In this document: in pieces, positions 57,440-64,000 of the stretch
Layout of the letters: each line of letters starts with the position of its first letter
Numbering within the stretch: the stretch's first letter is position 1
The notes under the pieces: generated by a model
What the model saw: the letters and a program-made list of their open reading frames with translations, nothing else
Databases searched by the model: none
Told to the model about the DNA's origin: nothing
Position numbers and translations under genes: made by a program
Assembly (NCBI GenBank): GCA_003255025.1
Contig: QANY01013337.1
Span: forward strand, 808,237-872,236
Source of the DNA: Datisca glomerata
Lineage: Eukaryota; Streptophyta; Magnoliopsida; Cucurbitales; Datiscaceae
DNA: 64,000 nt
Direction of reading: 5' to 3'

Positions 57440-58230
57440 TCTCTAAAAACATTTCTCACACCCAGCCATCCAATTAAAGGTGGTACTCTTCCTTGTCAAC
57501 TGAGTAAGTGGAACAACAATCTTTGCAAAACCCTCAACGAACCTCCTATGATATCATGCTGAACTTCCCCAACATTTACCAGTGGAGGCCAGTTAACCTA
57601 TGCTTCGATCTTAGACGGATCAACTGAGATTCCATCTCGAGATACCACATGACCAAAGAATGATACTTACTGAAGCCAAAACTCACACTTCTGGAATTTA
57701 ACATATAACTGGTGTTTTTTTAATGCTTGAAAAACAATACTGAGGTGATCCATATGCTCAGTCTCCAATCTAGAGTACACCATAATATCATTAATGAAAA
57801 CGATCACAAAAGAATCCAAGTACTCTTTGAACACCATTTTCATCAAATCCATAAAGGCTACCAGAGCATTAGTTAATCCAAACGACATCACTACAAACTT
57901 ACAATGACCGTAACGAGTGTGAAACACTGTCTTAGGAATATCCTCATCTCGAATCCTGAGCTAATGGTATCCTGATCTTAAATCAATCTTAGAGAATACC
58001 GATGCTCCCTGAAGTTGATCAAACAAATCCTCAATACGCGGTAACGGATACCTGTTCTTGATAGTGACTCTATTCAACTCCCTGTAATCAATGCATAGCC
58101 TTATTGATCCATCTTTTTTTTTAACAAATAATACTGGAGCACCACAAGGTGAAACACTAGGTCTAATGAAACCCTTATCTAGTAATTCTTGAAGTTTGTC
58201 CTTAAGTTCTTTCAACCTCGCAGGAGCCAT
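57440..58230 (-). pseudogene. chromovirus reverse transcriptase, broken
   Basis: The 58230-57961 frame gives [40 protein letters not shown] and [13 protein letters not shown]. The 57927-57667 frame gives [19 protein letters not shown] and [14 protein letters not shown]. The catalytic site reads IND where active enzymes have IDD, so one metal-binding Asp is lost, in addition to stops at the junctions. Confidence 0.92.
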
Positions 58231-58548
58231 ACGATATAAAGCTTTTGGATATAGGAGCAGTGTCTAGTACAAACTTAATACCAAAATCTGTCTCCCGAGG
58301 AGGAGGAAGTCCCGAAAAATCATCGGGAAAGACATCCAAAAATTTAAAAACTACTAGAACGGATCCAATATCCACATTGGTCTTAGTTGTATCAACAACA
58401 GAAGCTAAGTAACCCCAGTTACCATGATCAAGTAGGCGTTGTGCCCGTAAAATAGATATGACCTTCGATGTAGGCCGTTGCTAAGATCCCCTAAACTTGA
58501 AGCTAGGTCTGCTCGAAGGTAGGAATCGAACTTCCTTTCGATAACCGT

Positions 58549-58848
58549 CTATGTTGGAATAGTAGCAGCCAACCAATCCATCCTTAAAATTACGTCAAAA
58601 TCATGCATCCCTAGGACTATAAGCTTAGCATTCATAACACGATATGCTATCATCACTGAACAACTCTCTATTGCCTTATTAGTTAGGAGAGAAGCTCTAG
58701 AAGGCGTAAAAACACATAACTCAAAACCCAATGGCACAACAGGCAAAAATGCATGAGTCACAAACGAAGCAGATATAAAAGAAAGCGTGGATCCAGAATC
58801 AATCAATGTAAAAGCTGAATGTCCTAGTACAAGTAATGTACCTGCCAC
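58549..58848 (-). pseudogene. chromovirus protease region
   Basis: The frame contains AFTLIDSGSTLSFIS, with the DSG catalytic triplet of retroviral-type aspartic proteases, then FDVILRMDWLA, where the family normally has an ILGMDWL motif. It is short but fairly well preserved. Confidence 0.86.
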
Positions 58849-58899
58849 AACTGCATTCGACTACTCAAATTCCTGGCGAGTTAATGCTAAAGCTTTCCC

Positions 58900-59790
58900 T
58901 TTAGCTCTACCACCTATAACATTACTAGTCTATTTTTGAGCAAGCAAAGGGCACTGTTTGAGGTAATGCCCAGTCTTCCCACACTTAAAATAAGCATTGT
59001 TACCTTAACTGACCATCATGCTGCTTGTTACATGTAGCAGATAAGGGATTTGATTTGATCATCTGTCTTTTTACATTGTGAGACCCTGATAAGAATCTTG
59101 CAATTTTCTCTTTCCATGAAATGATTCCTCTGACCGTGGTGGTGCACGTGGTGGAAGATTCTATTCCATCAACAAAGATACCTCAACCACCACTACGTAG
59201 GTGGTATGCTTATGAAGCGACAATGATCCCTTAATCTCTGGAAGCAGTCCTCTTTCCAAAGTTCGTGCCTTTTTTATCTCGTTATCCACATAGTGTGTGG
59301 CGTACCGAGACAGTTCTTTAAACTTTCGCTCATATTCAGCTACACTCATAGCTCCTTGCACAAGTCTGAGGAATTCGTCCTTCTTTTCTGTCTTGACCAT
59401 GATGAGAAAATATTTCTTAAGGAAGAGTTCCTTAAAACGATCACATGTCACTGGATTTTGGTCGATGTTATGAGCTCCCACCATTTCCGAGCCTCCCGCG
59501 TCAGCATAAATGTTGTAAGAACAATCTTTTGAATCTCAGAACATGGCATAAACTGGAAGGTCTTCTCCAGTCTTGCAATCTATTCGTCAGCTAGCAGTGG
59601 ATCTGACGAGTGACCGTCAAATTCAGGTGGTTTCAGCCTCCCGAATGTCTAGATCAACTGCTGTATATCAACCTCCGTCTTCTGTTGCAGTTGATGTTGC
59701 TGAGTTGGGAGAGCCATAGCTGTCTGCCTCAACAACTCCAACTTTTTTTGAAACATATCCATCATAGCTATTGGAGGGTTAGCAGTAGGA
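58900..59790 (-). pseudogene. chromovirus gag, broken
   Basis: The clearest frame (59484-59161) reads VTCDRFKELFLKKYF, KKDEFLRLVQGAMSVAEYERKFKELSRYA and ARTLERGLLPEIKG, the Retrotrans_gag core. A zinc knuckle remnant near 58960-59010 reads AYFKCGKTGHYLKQC, with the first Cys replaced by Tyr. Stops separate the parts. Confidence 0.86.
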
Positions 59791-60052
59791 TCAAGTGATG
59801 CATGATTGTTGTTGTTCCTCGTAGGGGCGCCATCCCACTGCTACCCATAAACCCAAGACTTACCAAAAGTCTAATCGCATCGTGCAAATATAACATAAAC
59901 GTAATTCAAACATGCCATGATGAAACAAAACACATCATACTCGATTAATAATTAAAACACATATAACATGCGTACCTGACTTGTAAGATGAGGGAGGAGT
60001 AGAGTGGTGACATGTCATATCTTTCACTTAGAAAAGTCAACAGAATCTAAAA

Positions 60053-60072
60053 CCATTGCTTTGATATCAAAC
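60053..60072 (-). other. Degraded primer-binding site (tRNA-iMet type)
   Basis: The minus strand reads GTTTGATATCAAAGCAATGG next to the LTR. It resembles TGGTATCAGAGC with two or three changes. Confidence 0.75.
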
Positions 60073-61140
60073 TGTAACACCCCGATCCCCGAAAGATAAA
60101 CATGCTTGAAAATTCACAATTCAAGAATCTCCAATTTAATTTAAAACCCTAATTTGAGAAAATTTTCAAATTGAAAACCCTAATTTTGCCCAAATTTTAA
60201 CGTTAAATAGCGGAAGCATAAAATTAGTTTAAGAGAATATTAACTCATTAAATTGAAATAAATGATTCATTAAACTATAATAAAGTGAAACACGAAAATC
60301 CATAAGACATGAAAGTTAAACATGAATATTCGTAAATTTCTGAAATAACTGAAATCAAACTGAAGTCATAACGTTATAATTTAACACAAAAATCATAATC
60401 ATGCTTGTTATGTCAATCCCTCACTCCTGCTGCTCACCATCACCTGCAACACAACAAAGAAATAATAAAAATAATTATATATGCTACACTTATAACATAT
60501 GAACCGAATGACTATGTAAACCCACTTACATGGATTCGCTACGAATTAAATTCAGCAATTAATGACCTGAAACCAAAGGATCCCATATCACAATATATTC
60601 ATATAATATCTACAATTATTTAATTGACTAGAAGGAAAGTGAGGTTGGGAACATGTGGAAACTAAATTGGGTGTAAATTGATCAAGCGGTTCAAATCGGT
60701 TCAACTATGTTCGGGTGGTCTGAACCAGTTTAGTGTGGTCGGGTTGAACCATTTTGGTATGGTCTAACCAAACTCGTTGGTTCCAGTCTAACTGAAACAG
60801 TTCAGTCATGTCTGATTCAATCGGTCTGGTTTAGATGACCCTGTTCAAGAAAATGAGAGGAACATAGAGGGGAAAGGAAGATGAAGAAAAGAGAGAGATA
60901 GAACATAGAGGGGGAGGGAGATAAAGGGGGGAGAGATAGATTGAGAGAAGAAGAAATAAAGAGAGAGAGAAATAGAGAGAGAGACCGAGAGATGCAAAAA
61001 TAGAGAGAGAGACGAATGAGATATAACATAAACAAATGGGAGAGGGAGATTAAAGAGAGAGAGCGAGTGTGTGTGTGAGAGAGAGAGGCAGAGAGAGAGA
61101 CTAAGGGGACCAAATAATAAAGACACAAATAAAGAATAAA
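60073..61140 (-). repeat. 5' LTR of the chromovirus, truncated
   Basis: It ends (minus strand) GGGGTGTTACA at 60073. From 60473 to about 61140 it aligns with 54010 to about 54675, including the GA-rich tract. The rest of the LTR is missing; different sequence starts at about 61140. Confidence 0.86.
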
Positions 61141-61182
61141 GGGTTGTGTCATGGCTACTTGCAGTGTGTATCTTGCGCGCTT

Positions 61183-61804
61183 TCATGCAAGCCCCCCGCG
61201 CTCATTCTGCTCTTTAACCTTTGGCCTGGACACCGAAGTGTTGGTGCGTTGAGCAGCTACATGGAGGCGTGAGAAAGTGGCGATGTCAAGGTTCTCCAAA
61301 TGCCCTCTATACTCATTCATCATTCTGCAAATGCACATCTTCACCAAGTCTTCTTCTTTCCACTCTTCCTGTAAATCAAGTGCTTTGTCTTTGAATTGTA
61401 TGATGTAAGTCATCAGGTCTTCATCTTTCTTTTGACGCTCACGCCCTAACTCGAGAATGCTCATCTTTTCCTCAGACACAAAAACTTTGTCATGAAGGTA
61501 GAAACCATATGCGACCATGTTAAAACTGATCTTGACGCCAGATCGATGTACTATGGGTATGCTCGCTCAGTCAGCAAATTCAGAAACTCCCTCAGCCTCA
61601 TAGACTCATCACATATGTGTGGGTCCAAGTCATCAATGAAATGTATAATGTGTTCACTAGCACATCCATCCTTACCGTTATGCAGAACTTTGGGGGTACA
61701 TAGTCAGATGGGTATGACTTCATGGCTAGCTCGCATGTGTTAATGGGATGAAAGTCCGCTATCATCTCGCTCAGGGAGGCTTTGATGCACTTCATTTCCA
61801 ACAT
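61183..61804 (-). pseudogene. gypsy gag, partial, two frames
   Basis: The two frames are separated by a stop between 61598 and 61518. The order (YPxDYVPPKF, then the Q-rich-helix core EDLMTYIIQFKDKAL, then MCICRMMNEYRGHLENLDI) is that of Retrotrans_gag. No zinc knuckle or pol is attached. Confidence 0.65.
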
Positions 61805-62837
61805 CTTCTATTGTGTCTCCTTGGTAACAAAATTGCCTGTGTTAGTGCCATCGACCGGGATGTCATGTCCCAGTGTAGGACTTGCAAAGGCTGCCAGGAA
61901 GGCTACTGGCGGAATGATAACATTTTCAAGGTCGCTCGAGTGACCCACATTTTTGTCACAGTTCACTGTTCCTAACCCAGATGAGCCCCCAAGATTGATA
62001 GGAGGAATCCGTCCATCAACGTCAGTCTCGTTCGTCGTGTGAGGAGGGACAACATGAACAATAAGCGACGTCAGTGGAGGATTCTGAGAAGCTGTAAATA
62101 GAGATGTCACCATACCCAACAAGTTACGGATTTTAGCATTAGAGGTATGGAGTTCTCTAACGGCGTTAGTCTGCTCGATCTCATCATTGTAGCAGTAGTA
62201 ACAACGAGAATGTTGGTTCTCTCCCTAGAAGTAGCCTCTTCCAAATCATGGTTCTCCATAGTTGAGTTGGCATTATCTCATTCCAGGTGAGAAGAAGCTC
62301 TCGTGATTCTTCCACGTCCAGCCACACTTAAGAACAAATGGAGTTTAGATAGGTCACTCCTCAGTGGATTCGCCAAAATATTTAGGGGGTTTAAGGTGAT
62401 GTGATTTGAGTGACCTTATCTATGATAAGTAAGCTTGGGAATGTGGGAGTTGGTGGTCAAAGGGTGAAGTACAAGAAACTCTAGGCAACCGTCGGAAGGT
62501 GACAAATGCATTTGAAACTCTCAGGTAGGTGAGAACTTCGAGAGGGAATATTATTGAGGTTTTATCTTGGGATCGGATAAAATACGGTATCTACATCACT
62601 CTTGTAGTCTTATTGCTGACAGACTTGCTAAATTTATTCTTTTTCATTGTACTGTTAAGGTCTAGATCGGGATTCCCCCGATAATTAGGGTCTTTTATAT
62701 AGATGGGACCATGTGGAGACTGCTAGTGTGCTCTCATGGCAATCACATGATAAATTTGTGAACACGTTGAACACATGCATCGTGAACTTAAAATGACGCC
62801 ACATTAATAAATGTTGTCATACTTCATTCTCTCAACT

Positions 62838-62960
62838 GGACTCATATTGCGTAATGGACTCTGAAGGAGACTTTCTGTGCATCAGCGACATCGAGCAGTC
62901 GAACTACAAACGTTGGACTCATATTGCGTAATGGACTCTGAAGGAGACTTTCTGTCATCA
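62838..62960. repeat. Direct repeat, 41-bp unit, period 77 bp
   Basis: GGACTCATATTGCGTAATGG followed by ACTCTGAAGGAGACTTTCTGT occurs at 62838 and 62915 without mismatch. The second copy runs up to the GGCGCC-type site. Confidence 0.9.
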
Positions 62961-62985
62961 AGTTTCCCCGGCGCCGGATTGAATG

Positions 62986-64000
62986 GGGAGATACGTGCGA
63001 CAGAGAATGGGCCGCCCACCATAGGGAAGGGTTGAGCTTCTTCCACCTGCCGCGGGACTAACTCGACTCTTAAGAGATGGTTCGCGTCTTTTTTATCCTT
63101 CTTCCCCAAAAGGGGAGACATCCAAGGTGCCTCAGGAGGCCATACCCATCGAGTAGTTCTCCTCTCTTGGTATAACAAACCCATCGAGTAGTTCTCCTCC
63201 CAGGCAAGGAAGAGCCTTCAAGCCTTTGTCACTTAGCTCGAAAGCGAGACTCAACACTTGACATACGATCTCAAAATGGCTCGTCACCCTTATAGGTCCA
63301 GGCGCGGCCCTTACAAACATATTTACTATTATCCTATTCCAGCCTCATCGTGCCACGTAGGCGCCATCCAATCCCGTCCTTGAGTGCCACGTATATACAT
63401 ACACACGTAATTCGTGATGAGGTGGTCCACTATCTACACTCTTGATCTTATTCTTCCTTTCAATTGTTGGGTCATGGCTAGATGGAAGATTTGTTGTATA
63501 AAATCGATATCGAATTTATCGTTGCTCTAATATGTTTCATAAATAAATCAAATCGGTTATGAGTACAAAATTCAACCAGATTCAAATTTTCTTCTTGGTG
63601 GTAGTTTTCACTATCACACTTTGGTAGCCTTACAAAATTAATAAAATTCACTATATATACATAAACATTGGTTACAATGAATTTTAGAATATTCCTAGTC
63701 AGATTGCTGTATTTTTGGAAAATTGATGATATCTCGTTGCCAAAGAATATTATTTTGTTCCTTATGAGCTATCCATCTTAATCATTCATTCTTATCCATC
63801 GGTCGTAGCTTCTCTAGCTCACTAGCAATTTATCTCCTATCCGCTTATTGGTTTAGGGTTGACTACATGGCGTATACCTGGCATAGGTATCGTACAATGG
63901 CCCCCATCACACTTCACGGTGCATCGTCGTTAATGTGTAATGTATCCTTACTAGATTAACAACTCTCCTTTGTCACCATTATTATGGTGTCGTTTGTTCT
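62986..64000. other. Unassigned stretch; possible LTR of the last gypsy element
   Basis: A second short direct repeat (CCCATCGAGTAGTTCTCCTC) occurs at 63147 and 63180. Open frames on the minus strand at 63184-62882 and 63320-63132 show no family similarity. If the GGCGCC-type site is a PBS, sequence from 62986 rightward would be the 5' LTR, but no second copy is present to test this. Confidence 0.4.

Larger units (their letters stand above)
54010..61140 (-). mobile_element. Ty3/gypsy chromovirus (Tekay/Del type), inactive, with truncated LTRs
   Basis: On the minus strand: 5' LTR (61140-60073, incomplete), PBS, gag (59484-59161 clearest), protease, RT, RNase H, integrase with chromodomain (ending near 55568), polypurine tract, and 3' LTR (55476-54010, incomplete). 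LTR termini TGTAACACCC and GGGTGTTACA, and the chromodomain-type C-terminus, are typical of Tekay/Del. Both LTRs lack their outer parts: about 400 bp from the 3' LTR and about 790 bp from the 5' LTR. No target duplication can therefore be seen. Multiple stops are present. Confidence 0.92.
61141..62985 (-). mobile_element. gypsy gag fragment and leader of another element
   Basis: The minus-strand frames 61804-61598 (YPSDYVPPKFCI ... DVLVNTLYI) and 61518-61183 (FVSEEKMSILELGRERQKKDEDLMTYIIQFKDKALDLQEEW) together match the plant gypsy gag pattern. Further upstream, near 62962-62980, the minus strand reads CCGGCGCCGGGGAAACTTG, resembling a GGCGCC-type gypsy primer-binding site. No pol follows, since the chromoviral LTR begins at 61140. 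So this is the 5' part of an element cut off by, or fused to, the chromovirus. Confidence 0.6.

Overview
The window is nuclear DNA from a flowering plant, almost certainly a eudicot. It is AT-rich, its host genes have GT-AG introns, and transposable elements of plant lineages fill more than half of it (Ty1/copia, Ty3/gypsy Tat and Tekay/Del, L1-type LINE, tRNA-derived SINEs, MITE-like elements). I do not claim a genus. There are no operons, CRISPR arrays or bacterial features. One assembly gap (43 N) lies at 6331-6373.

Host genes, left to right. (1) 4899-5288 (+): last exon of an unrecognised gene whose upstream part is not resolved. (2) 6737-8838 (-), leader exon near 9750-9862: a UDP-rhamnose synthase of the RHM family (670 aa), which supplies UDP-L-rhamnose for pectin and flavonoid glycosides. 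(3) 12709-15759 (-), eight coding exons: a Ubc13/UBC35-36-type ubiquitin-conjugating enzyme (153 aa). (4) 26569-29437 (+), six exons: a plant MurA-like UDP-N-acetylglucosamine 1-carboxyvinyltransferase (470 aa). (5) 30319-31398 (+), intronless: an F-box/kelch protein resembling SKIP6. These are unrelated housekeeping or regulatory genes on both strands, and nothing suggests a cluster.

Transposon layout. 1-3659 is a copia element (-) running off the left edge. 17666-23382 is a full-length but inactive L1-type LINE (-) between perfect 17-bp target-site duplications. 24852-25340 is a LINE fragment with a SINE nested in it. 34023-36517 is an odd non-coding retroelement-like unit: 40-bp terminal direct repeats, a primer-binding-like site, a purine tract and two large tandem arrays. 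37527-38527 is a terminal-inverted-repeat DNA element. 39371-43286 or further is a decayed copia element. 44332-53990 is a Tat-lineage gypsy element with a second RNase H-like domain, 3' tandem arrays and a reverse-strand ORF region, split by a 1.8-kb hAT-like insertion (46922-48758). 54010-61140 is a Tekay/Del chromovirus (-) with both LTRs truncated on their outer sides. 61140 to about 62985 is a gag remnant of another gypsy element (-).

The most unusual structure I found is the 34.0-36.5 kb unit, whose roughly 82-bp repeats can each form hairpins, with one apparently compensatory base-pair change. The Tat element's duplicated antisense ORF and the retained plant MurA gene are next. Almost all TE reading frames carry stops or frameshifts, so I annotate them as pseudogenes or mobile elements. 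All boundaries were read by eye.
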